64,000 nucleotides of DNA, taken from positions 1-64,000 of the forward strand of contig JAFULQ010000017.1 of the NCBI GenBank assembly GCA_017473265.1, read 5' to 3'. The DNA comes from Erysipelotrichaceae bacterium (GTDB taxonomy: Bacteria > Bacillota_I > Bacilli_A > Erysipelotrichales > Erysipelotrichaceae). The translations under genes were made by a program, and so were the position numbers. How positions within the stretch are numbered: position 1 is the first letter of the stretch; each line of letters begins with the position of its first letter. Below, one piece after another: positions 17,194-27,467 of this stretch. The notes below the pieces were generated by a model. The model was given only the letters and a program-made list of their open reading frames with translations. It was not told the origin of the DNA and made no database searches.

Positions 17194-17769
17194 ATGAGTG
17201 AAAAAGTATTAGTAGAGATTTCTGCGCGCCATGTGCATTTATCAAAAGAACATTTAGAAGTATTATTTGGTGCTGGGCATGAATTAACACACAAAAAAGA
17301 TTTATCACAACCTGGCCAATATGCTTGCGAAGAAAGAGTTACAGTTCGTGGAGAACGTGGCGAATTAAAAAATGTTAGTATTTTAGGACCAACACGTTCA
17401 GCTACACAAGTAGAATTATCATTAACAGATGCTCGTACAGTTGGTATTAAAGCATTAGTTAGAGAATCTGGTGATATCGCTGGTACAAATGGTTGTACAT
17501 TAGTAGGACCATGTGGTGAAGTTGTTATTTCAGAAGGTGTTATTGCAGCAAAACGTCATGTGCATTTAGATCCAGCTACTGCTGCTTTACATGGTGTTGA
17601 AGATAAACAAATCGTTTCATTAAAAGTTGAAACTGCAGATCGTTCATTAACATTTGATGATGTAGTTATCCGCGTTAGTGAAAAATTTGCGCCTGCTGCT
17701 CATTTAGATACAGATGAAGCAAATGCGGCTGCTATTCCTGGTAGTTGCATGGGTGAAATTATTAAATAA
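17194..17769 (+). CDS. pduL: PduL-type phosphate acyltransferase
   Basis: A 191-aa enzyme of the PduL family, which interconverts acyl-CoA and acyl-phosphate (acetyl or propionyl) and is unrelated to Pta. The two metal-site motifs ARHVHLS (11-17) and KRHVHLD (120-126) are intact. No microcompartment shell genes are nearby and the N-terminus lacks an encapsulation-peptide extension, so it is probably the cytoplasmic phosphotransacetylase for acetate/ATP formation, acting alongside AdhE. Start: ATG 17194 after AAGAGGT. Single gene ended by a terminator. Confidence 0.93.
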   Translation: MSEKVLVEISARHVHLSKEHLEVLFGAGHELTHKKDLSQPGQYACEERVTVRGERGELKNVSILGPTRSATQVELSLTDARTVGIKALVRESGDIAGTNGCTLVGPCGEVVISEGVIAAKRHVHLDPATAALHGVEDKQIVSLKVETADRSLTFDDVVIRVSEKFAPAAHLDTDEANAAAIPGSCMGEIIK

Positions 17770-17793
17770 GGATAGCTTGGCTATCCTTTTTTT
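17768..17793 (+). terminator. Terminator after pduL
   Basis: AAGGATAGC-TTG-GCTATCCTT followed by T residues; overlaps the pduL stop codon. Confidence 0.85.
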
Positions 17794-17809
17794 CTAAGGA
17801 GAATTGATT

Positions 17810-19024
17810 ATGAGAGCTTATGAACGTTTTCTAAAGTATGTAACGATTGATACACAATCTGATGCGAATTCAAATGCATCTCCAACAACGGAAAAACAAA
17901 AAGACTTAGGAAGATTGTTGGTACAAGAATTACATGAATTGGGAATTACTAATGCTTTTTTAGATGATTTTGGTTATGTATATGCGTGTGTAAAAGGAAA
18001 TTGTGAAGCTAAACCTTTCGCGTTATTAGCACATATGGATACCTCTCCAGATTTAACTGGAAAAGATGTAAAACCACAAATTATTTATAATTATGATGGT
18101 AAAGATATTAAATTAAATGATAAATATACCTTGCGTATTAAAGAATTCCCAGAAATGGTGAAATATACAGGTAAAGATTTAATTGTGACTGATGGTACTA
18201 CATTATTAGGCGCTGATAATAAAGCAGGTGTTGCGGAAATTATGGCTATGGTAGAAGAATTAGTGTCTCATCCTGAAATTGAACATGGGGATGTATATGT
18301 AGTCTTTACACCTGATGAAGAAGTTGGTAAAGGAACTGATAATTTCAATTTTGAACATTGTCCATGTGATTTTGGTTATACTTGTGATGGTGGTGCAGTA
18401 GGTACTATTGATTTTGAAAACTTCAATGCGGCTAGTACGACAGTTACTTTTACTGGTGTAAGTATTCATCCAGGAACATCTAAAAATAAAATGATTAATG
18501 CGGCAGAAGTTGCTTTAGAATATCATCGTTTATTACCTGAACAAGCAAAACCAGAATATACGGATGGTTATGATGGCTTCTATCATTTGCATGATATGGT
18601 AGGATGTGTAGAAAAAGCGAAGCTAGAATATATTTTACGTAATCATGATCGTGAATTGTTTGAAAGACAAAAAGAAATGATGGAAATCTGTGCATCATTT
18701 ATCAATCAAAAATACAATTGTGATATAGTAAAAGTACAAACAGTGGATAGTTACTATAATATGAAAGAAAAGTTTGATGGCAAAATGTACATCGTAGAAA
18801 TGGTAGAAGAGGCTTTAAGAAATTTAGGCTATGATCCAAAGCGTACAGCTATTCGTGGTGGAACCGATGGAGCAAACTTAACTTACATGGGTATGTGTTG
18901 TCCAAACTTGGGTACAGGTTGTGGTAACTGTCATGGACGATATGAATATGCTTGTATTCAAGAAATGGATGAAGCGGTTAAAGTATTGTTAGAAATTGTA
19001 CGATTAGTAAAAGAAAGAGGCTAA
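17810..19024 (+). CDS. pepT: Peptidase T (tripeptidase)
   Basis: A 404-aa M20-family aminotripeptidase using two zinc ions: AHMDTSPD (first ligand His), GADNKAGVAEI (bridging Asp), FTPDEEVG (catalytic Glu pair) and RGGTDGANLTYMG near the end. It removes the N-terminal residue of tripeptides in the cytoplasm. The start is the ATG at 17810 after AAGGAG, not the TTG two codons earlier. manA begins two bases after its stop, so the two are co-transcribed. Confidence 0.95.
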   Translation: MRAYERFLKYVTIDTQSDANSNASPTTEKQKDLGRLLVQELHELGITNAFLDDFGYVYACVKGNCEAKPFALLAHMDTSPDLTGKDVKPQIIYNYDGKDIKLNDKYTLRIKEFPEMVKYTGKDLIVTDGTTLLGADNKAGVAEIMAMVEELVSHPEIEHGDVYVVFTPDEEVGKGTDNFNFEHCPCDFGYTCDGGAVGTIDFENFNAASTTVTFTGVSIHPGTSKNKMINAAEVALEYHRLLPEQAKPEYTDGYDGFYHLHDMVGCVEKAKLEYILRNHDRELFERQKEMMEICASFINQKYNCDIVKVQTVDSYYNMKEKFDGKMYIVEMVEEALRNLGYDPKRTAIRGGTDGANLTYMGMCCPNLGTGCGNCHGRYEYACIQEMDEAVKVLLEIVRLVKERG

Positions 19025-19025
19025 T

Positions 19026-19967
19026 ATGAACAAGAAAATGTATTTATTGAAACCAGAATACAAAGAACGTATTTGGGGTGGAACAAGATTACAAGAAACG
19101 TTTGGATTTGATACAGATATTAATCCATTAGGAGAAGCTTGGGTAGTAACTTCATTAGTAGGAAATGCGGATAATGAGATTGAAGAACTCGGCACTACAT
19201 TGGATACTTTATATCAACAACATCGTGAATTATTTGGTACCAAAGATGATTTACTACCAGTTAAAGTAATGATTATTGCTTCTGAAGACAATCTAAGTGT
19301 ACAAGTGCATCCAAATCATGAATATGCTTTAAAACATGATAATTCTTTAGGTAAACCGGAAGCTTGGTACATTATTGATGCGAAAGAAGGTGCTAAGATT
19401 GAATTTGGCCATACTGCAAAAGATAAAGAAGAACTTAAAGCTATGATAGAAGCTGGCAAGTGGTCTGATTTATTAACTTATGTATATCCTAAAAAAGGTG
19501 ATTTCTTGATGGTTCCAGATGGAGTTATGCATGCTTTAGGTAAAGATTTAGTGGTTTGTGAAATTAGTAAGAATGCAGATTTAACATATCGTGTGTATGA
19601 TTATGATCGTGTAGATAAGAAGACAGGTAAAACTAGAGAATTACATTTACAAAAGAGTTTAGATGTATTGCATGCACCTCATAATGAAGAAGGTTTGATT
19701 CATCCTGAAGCTGTAGAAGTTAATGGATGTATGGTCACAAATTATTATGATGTACCTGGTCAATTTACTTTCAAGCGTATTGAAGTAAGTGATAAAGGCG
19801 TATTTGAACAAGAAGAATTTGGCTTCTATTTCATTTGTAGTGGTGAAGGTACAATTAATGGTAGAACATGTAAAACGGGGGAAACATATTTAGTTCCTAA
19901 GGGACATGGTCCATTAGAAATTTGTGGAAAATTTGATATTTTATTGAATACATATCGTGAAGAATAA
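19026..19967 (+). CDS. manA: Class I mannose-6-phosphate isomerase
   Basis: A 313-aa cupin-type isomerase that links mannose-6-phosphate and fructose-6-phosphate. Zinc-site features are VQVHPNHEYA and GKPEAWYI, with VPDGVMHALG as the active-site loop. Length matches the short Firmicutes form. It follows pepT by two bases and precedes nagA, putting it in an amino-sugar/hexose-phosphate gene run. Confidence 0.95.
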   Translation: MNKKMYLLKPEYKERIWGGTRLQETFGFDTDINPLGEAWVVTSLVGNADNEIEELGTTLDTLYQQHRELFGTKDDLLPVKVMIIASEDNLSVQVHPNHEYALKHDNSLGKPEAWYIIDAKEGAKIEFGHTAKDKEELKAMIEAGKWSDLLTYVYPKKGDFLMVPDGVMHALGKDLVVCEISKNADLTYRVYDYDRVDKKTGKTRELHLQKSLDVLHAPHNEEGLIHPEAVEVNGCMVTNYYDVPGQFTFKRIEVSDKGVFEQEEFGFYFICSGEGTINGRTCKTGETYLVPKGHGPLEICGKFDILLNTYREE

Positions 19968-20002
19968 GTTATAATATAATTAATTATGGAGGAATGAAAA
20001 AA

Positions 20003-21145
20003 ATGATTATTCAAAGTACACGTGTTTGGGTTTCTGGACAATTTATGGAAGCTCAAGTTGAAATGGTTGATGGAAAAATTGCCCATATTTATCCATATGG
20101 GACAAAAGAAGTTGATGTAGACTATGGTGATGAAAGAGTAGTGCCAGGTTTTATTGATGTGCACACACATGGTGCATATGGATTTGACACAAATGATGGT
20201 GATGAAGAAGGATTAAGAAACTGGGCAAAACGTATTCCTGCTGATGAAGGTGTTACAAGTTTCTGTCCAACAACAATTACTCAATCTGTTGAAGTGTTAA
20301 CTCATGCGTTAGAAAATATCGTAAACGTTTGGGATGCTGGATATGAAGGTGCTGAAATGGTTGGTATCCATTTTGAAGGACCATATCTTGATACAAAATT
20401 TAAAGGTGCTCAACCTGAAGAATTTATTTTAAATTCTAGCTTAGACCAATTTAAAGAATATTGTAGAGTAGCTAAAAACCGTATTAAAGTGGTTACTGTT
20501 GCTCCTGAACATGATACAGATTTCCAATTAATTAAATACTGTGCTGAAAATAAAATTACAGCTAGTATGGGTCACTCTAATGCAACATATGAACAAGCTA
20601 TGCTTGGTGTAGCAAATGGTGCTCGTAGTATTACTCACGTTTATAATGGTATGACTCCATATAACCACCGCAATTTAGGTTTAGTTGGTGCAGCATTACG
20701 TTTCCGTGATGTATATGGTGAAATTATTGCGGATGGATGTCATAGTTCATTGAATGCTGTAAATAATTTATATACAGCAAAAGGTAGAGATTATACAGTT
20801 ATGATTACTGACTCTTTACGTCCAAAAGGATTACCTCAAGGTATTTATACTTCTGGTGGATTAGAAATCGAAATTTATCCAGATGGTTCTGCTCACTTAA
20901 CAGGTGGAAATAAATCATTAGCTGGTAGTACATTACGTATGAACAAAGGTTTACAATTATTAGTTGAAAAGGCATTGGTTCCATTTGATGCGGCATTAAA
21001 TTCTTGTACAATCAACCCTGCTAGAATGTTATACATTGATGACCATAAAGGTAAAATCATGGCTGGTTGTGATGCAGATATCGTAGTATTAGATGATAAC
21101 TATGATATTGTACAAACATATTGTAAAGGAAAAGCGATGAAATAA
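20003..21145 (+). CDS. nagA: N-acetylglucosamine-6-phosphate deacetylase NagA
   Basis: A 380-aa amidohydrolase that removes the acetyl group from GlcNAc-6-phosphate. Motifs: DVHTHGAYGFD, HFEGPYLD, MGHSNATYEQ, ITHVYNGM and the catalytic Asp in MITDSLRPKG. Start at 20003 because GGAGG (19988-19992) is about ten bases upstream; the ATG at 19994 is too close to it. nagB lies about 1.9 kb downstream, giving the route to fructose-6-phosphate. A second, divergent NagA-like gene lies at 32738. Confidence 0.95.
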   Translation: MIIQSTRVWVSGQFMEAQVEMVDGKIAHIYPYGTKEVDVDYGDERVVPGFIDVHTHGAYGFDTNDGDEEGLRNWAKRIPADEGVTSFCPTTITQSVEVLTHALENIVNVWDAGYEGAEMVGIHFEGPYLDTKFKGAQPEEFILNSSLDQFKEYCRVAKNRIKVVTVAPEHDTDFQLIKYCAENKITASMGHSNATYEQAMLGVANGARSITHVYNGMTPYNHRNLGLVGAALRFRDVYGEIIADGCHSSLNAVNNLYTAKGRDYTVMITDSLRPKGLPQGIYTSGGLEIEIYPDGSAHLTGGNKSLAGSTLRMNKGLQLLVEKALVPFDAALNSCTINPARMLYIDDHKGKIMAGCDADIVVLDDNYDIVQTYCKGKAMK

Positions 21146-21164
21146 TATAATCGCCGATGAATCA

Positions 21165-21197
21165 AAAGGGGATTTCTTGGGTGAAATCCTCTTTTTT
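21165..21197 (+). terminator. Terminator after nagA
   Basis: A 12-bp stem (21165-21176 with 21183-21194, one G-T pair) ending in a T run; separates nagA from the lipid kinase gene. Confidence 0.82.
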
Positions 21198-21209
21198 AAG
21201 GAGTTGTTT

Positions 21210-22115
21210 ATGAAACATGTTTTTATTTTAAATCCAGTTTCTGGAAGAGAGTCTGCTAAGGCTTTGATTCCTGTAATTGAAGACTATTTCAAAAATAGTG
21301 AAGAAGAATATGAAATTTTGAAGACTGAATATGCAGGCCATGCGAAAGAATTAGCAGCACAGTTCCATAAAGAAGATAATGTGTGTATTTATGCGACTGG
21401 TGGAGATGGTACCCTTTGGGAAGTGGTAAATGGGTTAAATCCAGAAGTTTCATTCTCAATTATTCCAAGTGGTACTGGTAATGATTTCTTTAGAATGATT
21501 GAGGCAAATATTTATGATATGGCGAAGTTAGTTAAAGACACTATTGAAGGTGAAGAAATAAAAATTGACTACGGTGTATGTAATGGTATGCGTTTTATCA
21601 ATTGTTTGTGTATGGGGATTGATGCGGATGTAAATGCTAGAGTATGTGAAGTTGGTAAATCTAGTATGGTTCCTAAGAAAATGCTTTATATTAGTAGTGC
21701 ATTAAAAGTAATTCAACATTTAAATCCATTAAAATTTAAAGCATGGATTGATGGTGTGGAAGCAGAAAAAGAAGGATTACTAGCAGCAGTTATGAATGGC
21801 CGTAAATATGGTGGTGGTTTTACTCCTACACCAGATTCTGATTTTAATGATGGTGTATTTGATGTTTGTATTGTAAAACCAATGAAGTTAGCTAAGTTAA
21901 TACCATTGTTGCCTAAGTATTTTAAGGGTACACATACAAATGAAAAAGTTGTAGAAATGATGCATGCGAAAGCAGTTAAATTTCAATTTGAACAACCAAT
22001 TAATGTAAGTTTAGATGGTGAAATGTTCCAAATGGCGGATATTGAAGCAGAAATTGTTGAAAGTGGTTTAACATTAAAGTTACCTAGAGGGAGTTATCAT
22101 GAACATAGAAAATAG
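21210..22115 (+). CDS. Diacylglycerol/lipid kinase (DagK/YegS family)
   Basis: A 301-aa soluble lipid kinase. The N-terminus FILNPVSGRE and the nucleotide loop YATGGDGTLWEVVNG with PSGTGNDFFR are diagnostic; the C-terminal beta-sandwich includes MNGRKYGGGFTPTPD. DgkB-type members recycle diacylglycerol in Gram-positive membranes, but sequence alone does not separate DgkB from other BmrU-type kinases. Start: ATG 21210 after AAGGAG. The next gene starts 17 bases before its stop. Confidence 0.9.
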   Translation: MKHVFILNPVSGRESAKALIPVIEDYFKNSEEEYEILKTEYAGHAKELAAQFHKEDNVCIYATGGDGTLWEVVNGLNPEVSFSIIPSGTGNDFFRMIEANIYDMAKLVKDTIEGEEIKIDYGVCNGMRFINCLCMGIDADVNARVCEVGKSSMVPKKMLYISSALKVIQHLNPLKFKAWIDGVEAEKEGLLAAVMNGRKYGGGFTPTPDSDFNDGVFDVCIVKPMKLAKLIPLLPKYFKGTHTNEKVVEMMHAKAVKFQFEQPINVSLDGEMFQMADIEAEIVESGLTLKLPRGSYHEHRK

Positions 22116-22926
22116 TAGATATCGTTTAGAAGTGACAAATAAAGCAGCTGAAATTACTAGCTTTTATGACAAAGAAAAAAATGTAGAATACATGTGGAAT
22201 GGAGATCCTACCTATTGGGCTGGTAGAAATCCAATTTTATTCCCAATGGTTGGAAATACATATTCTAAAGAATATTATATTGATGGAAAACGTTATGCAA
22301 TGGGTAATCATGGATTGGCTCGTCATGCGACTTTTGAAAAAGTGGCTGAAACAGAAAATTCTTTAACATTGGAATTCTGTTCTGATGAAGAGACATTAAA
22401 ACAATATCCATTTGATTTCTCACTAAAAGTAACTTATACATTAGTAGAAAATCGCGTAAATATTGATTATGTCATTAAAAATACTGGTGATAAAGTAATG
22501 CCTTTCTCATTTGGTTTACATCCAGCTTTTAATTGTAATAATTTTGATGAGTATTATTTAGAATTACCTCAAGAAGAAAGATTGAATGTTTTTAATTGGA
22601 GTAATTTAACTTTTGAAGAACAACAAGAAATGACGAAACGTATTCCATTGTCATATGATACATTACCAGCGACTATTATCCTTGAAAACTGTAAAGCACC
22701 ATATGTGAATCTGACAAATGGTGAACATGGTGTTGAAGTTGGTTGTGCTGGTTATCGCTGGTTGGCGTTTTGGACAAAACCAAATGCACCATATGTGTGC
22801 ATTGAACCTTGGCATGGTTTAAGTGATTTTGCGCCTAATAATCTTCCTTTTGAAGAACGATTAGGTACAATGTTATTGGATCCAAATAAAGAGTATAGAA
22901 CAAGTTATTATTTCCGTGTTTACTAG
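22099..22926 (+). CDS. Aldose 1-epimerase-family protein (LacX-like)
   Basis: A 275-aa galactose-mutarotase-fold protein: GNHGLARHATF holds the substrate-site His/Arg, FSFGLHPAFN the catalytic His and CIEPWHGLSDF the C-terminal signature of the LacX/YeaD branch. It probably interconverts anomers of a hexose or hexose phosphate. It overlaps the lipid kinase gene by 17 bases and precedes nagB; a strong GAGGGAG site lies inside the upstream gene. Confidence 0.88.
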   Translation: MNIENSRYRLEVTNKAAEITSFYDKEKNVEYMWNGDPTYWAGRNPILFPMVGNTYSKEYYIDGKRYAMGNHGLARHATFEKVAETENSLTLEFCSDEETLKQYPFDFSLKVTYTLVENRVNIDYVIKNTGDKVMPFSFGLHPAFNCNNFDEYYLELPQEERLNVFNWSNLTFEEQQEMTKRIPLSYDTLPATIILENCKAPYVNLTNGEHGVEVGCAGYRWLAFWTKPNAPYVCIEPWHGLSDFAPNNLPFEERLGTMLLDPNKEYRTSYYFRVY

Positions 22927-22998
22927 TTAATTGGATTGAAAATGTAAGGTTAAAGTGGTATTCTAAAAGTAACAAAAATAGAAGGAGATATTACTAAA

Positions 22999-23724
22999 AT
23001 GTTTGAAATTATTAAAGTAGCAAATTATGAAGAAATGTCAGATAAGGCATTTGAAGTGATGAAAGAAGTTGTAGCTAACAATCCTAAATGTGTATTAGGT
23101 TTAGCAACTGGTTCTAGTCCAATTGGTATGTACCAAAGAATGATTAAAGACCATAAAGAAAATGGTACTTCTTATGCGGAAGTCACAACTTTCAACTTAG
23201 ATGAATATTGTGGTTTACCAAAATCTCATCCTGAAAGTTACTATTCATTTATGCATCGTAACTTATTCTCTGGTTTAGATATTAAAGAAGAAAATGTACA
23301 TATTCCAGAAGATGGTGAAGATAAAGAAGCTAAATGTAAAGAATATGATGCAGCTATGGAAGAATATAGCGTTGATATTCAAGTATTAGGTATTGGTTCT
23401 AATGGTCATATCGGTTTCAATGAACCTGGTACACCATTTGATATCAAAACTCATATCGTTACTTTAAAAGAAAGTACAAGAAAAGACAATGCTCGTTTCT
23501 TCAATGACAATATTGATGAAGTTCCTACTCATGCTATTACAATGGGTATCGATACAATTATGCATGCTAAGAAAATCTTAGTTGTAGCTAGTGGAGCTAA
23601 TAAAGCTGATGCTGTTGCGGCTATGATTAATGGGCCTAAAGATGTTGAATGTCCAGCAAGCGTTTTACAAGATCATCCAAATGTAGTAGTTGTTGTTGAT
23701 GAAGCAGCTGCTAGCAAATTATAA
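22999..23724 (+). CDS. nagB: Glucosamine-6-phosphate deaminase NagB
   Basis: A 241-aa enzyme converting glucosamine-6-phosphate to fructose-6-phosphate and ammonia. Motifs: LGLATGSSPIGMYQ (phosphate loop), FNLDEYCGL, GIGSNGHIGFNEPG and the allosteric-type MGIDTIMHAKK. The short form lacks the C-terminal extension of E. coli NagB. Own ribosome site AGAAGGAG; ended by a stem-loop. Confidence 0.96.
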   Translation: MFEIIKVANYEEMSDKAFEVMKEVVANNPKCVLGLATGSSPIGMYQRMIKDHKENGTSYAEVTTFNLDEYCGLPKSHPESYYSFMHRNLFSGLDIKEENVHIPEDGEDKEAKCKEYDAAMEEYSVDIQVLGIGSNGHIGFNEPGTPFDIKTHIVTLKESTRKDNARFFNDNIDEVPTHAITMGIDTIMHAKKILVVASGANKADAVAAMINGPKDVECPASVLQDHPNVVVVVDEAAASKL

Positions 23725-23732
23725 TAATTATT

Positions 23733-23758
23733 AGAGAATGCTTATTAGCATTCTCTTT
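23733..23758 (+). terminator. Stem-loop after nagB
   Basis: AGAGAATGCT-TATT-AGCATTCTCT with only a short T tail, so termination may be partial. Confidence 0.65.
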
Positions 23759-23775
23759 ACTTAGGAGGATATTTT

Positions 23776-24087
23776 ATGAAAATGATTACAAGTGTTGAAG
23801 AGTTTGAAAGTGTAATTCAAACTGGCACAGTTTTAGTTGATTTCTTTGCGACTTGGTGTGGTCCTTGTAAGATGTTATCACCAGTATTAGAAGAATTGAA
23901 TGAAGAAATGAATGGAAAAGCAACAATTGTAAAAGTGGATGTAGATGAGTTAGGTGATATTGCGGCTAAATATCGTATTATGTCTATTCCTGCATTGTTT
24001 GTTTTTAAAGATGGTGAATTAAAAGAGAAAGTGGTTGGTTTCCAACCTAAACCTGCTTTAACAAAGTTGATTGAGAGGAATTTATAG
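23776..24087 (+). CDS. trxA: Thioredoxin
   Basis: A 103-aa thioredoxin with active site WCGPCK (Cys28, Cys31) and the cis-proline loop IMSIPALFVF. It keeps cytoplasmic protein disulfides reduced. Its stop codon overlaps the GTG start of the LCP gene (TAGTG), so the two are translationally coupled, an unusual pairing for thioredoxin. Confidence 0.95.
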   Translation: MKMITSVEEFESVIQTGTVLVDFFATWCGPCKMLSPVLEELNEEMNGKATIVKVDVDELGDIAAKYRIMSIPALFVFKDGELKEKVVGFQPKPALTKLIERNL

Positions 24088-24956
24088 TGCCTAAAAAGAA
24101 AAAAAGAAGAATTCGTTGGGGGAGAGTCTTCTTTGCATTGTTTTTGGTTGTGTTTTTGTTTGCCTCTACTATAGCTGCTGGTGCGTATTTTATTGTTGAT
24201 TATAAATTGAATCATGGTAAAAATACATATATTGCGGTTATTGGTACAGATGAAAGACCAACAGATACAAAAAGACAACGTTCGGATGTAATTATGTTTA
24301 CGTCTGTTGATTTTGATGAATCTAATATAAAGTTGATTTCTTTACCACGTGATTCGTTGGTAGATATTCCTTGCCGCACGGATTTACAAGATAAAATCAC
24401 ACATGCTTATGCTTATGGTGGAAAATCATGTACGATGGATGCTTTAAAAGTTTTGTTTGAAGTAGATGAAATTGAACATTATGTTCAAGTGAATTTTGAT
24501 AGTTTGATTGCATTAGTCGATGATTTAGGTGGCATTACATTAACACCTACAAAGTCTTTTAGTGAATATAATGTAGGAAAAACGGAAAAATATACCTTTG
24601 AAAAGGGAAAGACGGTTGAAATGGATGGTGCTATGGCATTAGCGTACTGTCGTCATCGTAAGAGTGATAGTGACATTTTCCGTACCCAACGTCAACAAGA
24701 AGTGTTGATGGCGATGTTGTCTAAAGCAAAGAAATTAGATTTGGGTCAAATGTACAAATTGAGTCAAAAAGTATTAGATGAAGTAGATACAAATATTTCT
24801 TTATTAGAAGCAATGACGTATTTTAAACTGGTTTTGCGTGATGAATTTACATTGAATAAGACCAGTGCTAAGGGTTCTGACTACTATATTGATGGTGGTT
24901 ATTATTACAAATTGAATGAAGATTGGCTTAATGAAACAATTGAAAGTTTAAAATAG
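24087..24956 (+). CDS. LytR-CpsA-Psr (LCP) family cell-wall transferase
   Basis: A 289-aa membrane-anchored protein with a basic N-terminus, one membrane helix (about 14-34) and an extracellular LCP domain. Conserved arginines and Asp appear in IGTDERP, QRSDVIMF, SLPRDSLVDIP and YCRHRKSDSDIFRTQRQ. LCP proteins attach teichoic acids or polysaccharides to peptidoglycan from polyprenyl phosphate carriers. The start is GTG at 24087 overlapping the trxA stop; GAGAGGAA precedes it. Confidence 0.92.
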   Translation: MPKKKKRRIRWGRVFFALFLVVFLFASTIAAGAYFIVDYKLNHGKNTYIAVIGTDERPTDTKRQRSDVIMFTSVDFDESNIKLISLPRDSLVDIPCRTDLQDKITHAYAYGGKSCTMDALKVLFEVDEIEHYVQVNFDSLIALVDDLGGITLTPTKSFSEYNVGKTEKYTFEKGKTVEMDGAMALAYCRHRKSDSDIFRTQRQQEVLMAMLSKAKKLDLGQMYKLSQKVLDEVDTNISLLEAMTYFKLVLRDEFTLNKTSAKGSDYYIDGGYYYKLNEDWLNETIESLK

Positions 24957-24982
24957 GGTAAAATTTTTATCCTATTTTTTTA
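24951..24982 (+). terminator. Terminator after the LCP gene
   Basis: AAATAGGGTA and TATCCTATTT pair with one G-T, followed by a long T run; overlaps the stop codon. Confidence 0.78.
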
Positions 24983-25038
24983 TTTAGAGTGTAAAATACT
25001 TTAAATTTCTTTTAGTTGTGGTATACTTATTTGTGTAA

Positions 25039-26361
<1,323 letters not shown>

Positions 26362-26384
26362 TAGTTGTTATTTATTTACAAATT

Positions 26385-26414
26385 AAGAGTGCTAGAAATA
26401 GCACTCTTTTTGTA
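26385..26414 (+). terminator. Terminator after eno
   Basis: AAGAGTGCTA-GAAA-TAGCACTCTT with a GNRA tetraloop and T tail. Confidence 0.9.
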
Positions 26415-26434
26415 TTTCTAATTAAAAATAAGTA

Positions 26435-26463
26435 TTGCAAATTAAAAATATCTGTTATATAAT
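26435..26463 (+). promoter_or_regulatory. Strong distal promoter upstream of tRNA-Cys/Leu
   Basis: TTGCAA, 17-base spacer and a consensus TATAAT with TG upstream. About 140 bases before tRNA-Cys. The leader contains a small TTGGA/TCCAA hairpin but no open frame and no terminator, so it probably reads into the tRNAs. Confidence 0.6.
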
Positions 26464-26548
26464 GGTTAGGCGTTGGAGCTGTATCCAATACAAATAAATA
26501 GGTAAAACTTAATGTTTGAAAATTTATTTAAAAAATTGAAAAAAACTG

Positions 26549-26577
26549 TTGCAATTGTATGCCGACTATGGTAATAT
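26549..26577 (+). promoter_or_regulatory. Proximal promoter of tRNA-Cys/Leu
   Basis: TTGCAA, 17-base spacer, TAATAT, ending about 28 bases before tRNA-Cys. It shares its -35 box with the promoter at 26435, giving a tandem arrangement. Confidence 0.6.
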
Positions 26578-26605
26578 AATTAAGCACAGCGAAAGAAACA
26601 GTTAT

Positions 26606-26679
26606 GGTTCCTTAGCCAAGTGGTAAGGCAATAGACTGCAACTCTGTGATCGTCAGTTCAAATCTGACAGGAACCTCCA
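26606..26679 (+). tRNA. tRNA-Cys (GCA)
   Basis: Cloverleaf with anticodon GCA, acceptor GGTTCCT/AGGAACC, discriminator T and encoded CCA. Six bases separate it from tRNA-Leu. Confidence 0.95.
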
Positions 26680-26685
26680 ACAAAT

Positions 26686-26772
26686 GGAGATGTGGCGAAA
26701 TAGGCAGACGCAACGGACTTAAAATCCGTTGGTGGCAACACCGTGTGGGTTCAAGTCCCACCATCTCCACCA
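26686..26772 (+). tRNA. tRNA-Leu (TAA)
   Basis: 87-base class II tRNA with long variable arm, anticodon TAA, acceptor GGAGATG/CATCTCC and encoded CCA. Its last 13 bases and the following terminator recur exactly at 34228-34283. Confidence 0.95.
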
Positions 26773-26815
26773 TTTGAAAAACAAGCCCTTGAATAAAGGG
26801 CTTTTTTCTTGTTTA
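26760..26815 (+). repeat. 56-bp direct repeat, left copy (tRNA-Leu 3' end plus terminator)
   Basis: Identical over 56 bases to 34228-34283. It covers the tRNA 3' end including CCA and the whole terminator hairpin, as integrase target duplications at tRNA genes do. Candidate attL. Confidence 0.85.
26783..26808 (+). terminator. Terminator of the tRNA-Cys/Leu operon
   Basis: AAGCCCTT-GAATA-AAGGGCTT with a T run. Confidence 0.9.
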
Positions 26816-26921
26816 TAATTACATTATTTAACAAATGTACGTACAAACTATAAAATTACAAATATTTTTTGACTTTAAATAATAGTACACGTATAATACG
26901 AGATAGATAGGGGTGAAGTGT

Positions 26922-27467
26922 GTGAAAACTTTAATTGATTTATTTGTTGCTTGGTTTAAAATGGGATTATTTACCTTTGGTGGTGGATATGCAATGTTGC
27001 CAATGATTCAAAAAGAAGTAATTGAAAAACATCATTGGGCTACTGAAGAGGAAATTATGGATTATTATGCAATTGGTCAATGTACGCCTGGAATTATTGC
27101 GGTTAATACAGCTACTTTTGTTGGTTATTATCAAAAGGGATTTATTGGTGGTGTAGTAGCTACTTTGGGAGTTGTTAGTCCATCATTTATTATTATTTCG
27201 TTGATTGCGACTTTGATTTCGAATTTCTCTGAACTTGCAGTTGTGCAACATGCATTAATGGGAATTAATGTTGCTGTATGTATGTTGATGATCAATTCTA
27301 TTAAAACATTGTGGAAGAAGAATGTTAAAAATATTGCGTCATTTTGTATATTTGCTCTTGCACTTGCTTTATCAATCTTAACTGATGTTTCAACGGTTTG
27401 GTTGGTTATTTTATCTGGTGTTTTGGGTGTTGTTTTAAGTAAAGTGGGGTATTTGAAACATGACTGA
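26922..27467 (+). CDS. Chromate transporter-like protein, first half (ChrA N-type)
   Basis: A 181-aa membrane protein equal to one half of a full ChrA. The family signature FTFGGGYAMLPMIQKE and the QCTPGIIAVNTATFVGY loop are present, with about five or six helices. Short ChrA proteins work as pairs encoded side by side, as here. Chromate or a related anion is the assumed substrate by family; none is shown. Start: GTG 26922 after GGGGTGAAG. It overlaps its partner by eight bases and is the first gene after the tRNA-Leu terminator. Confidence 0.88.
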   Translation: MKTLIDLFVAWFKMGLFTFGGGYAMLPMIQKEVIEKHHWATEEEIMDYYAIGQCTPGIIAVNTATFVGYYQKGFIGGVVATLGVVSPSFIIISLIATLISNFSELAVVQHALMGINVAVCMLMINSIKTLWKKNVKNIASFCIFALALALSILTDVSTVWLVILSGVLGVVLSKVGYLKHD

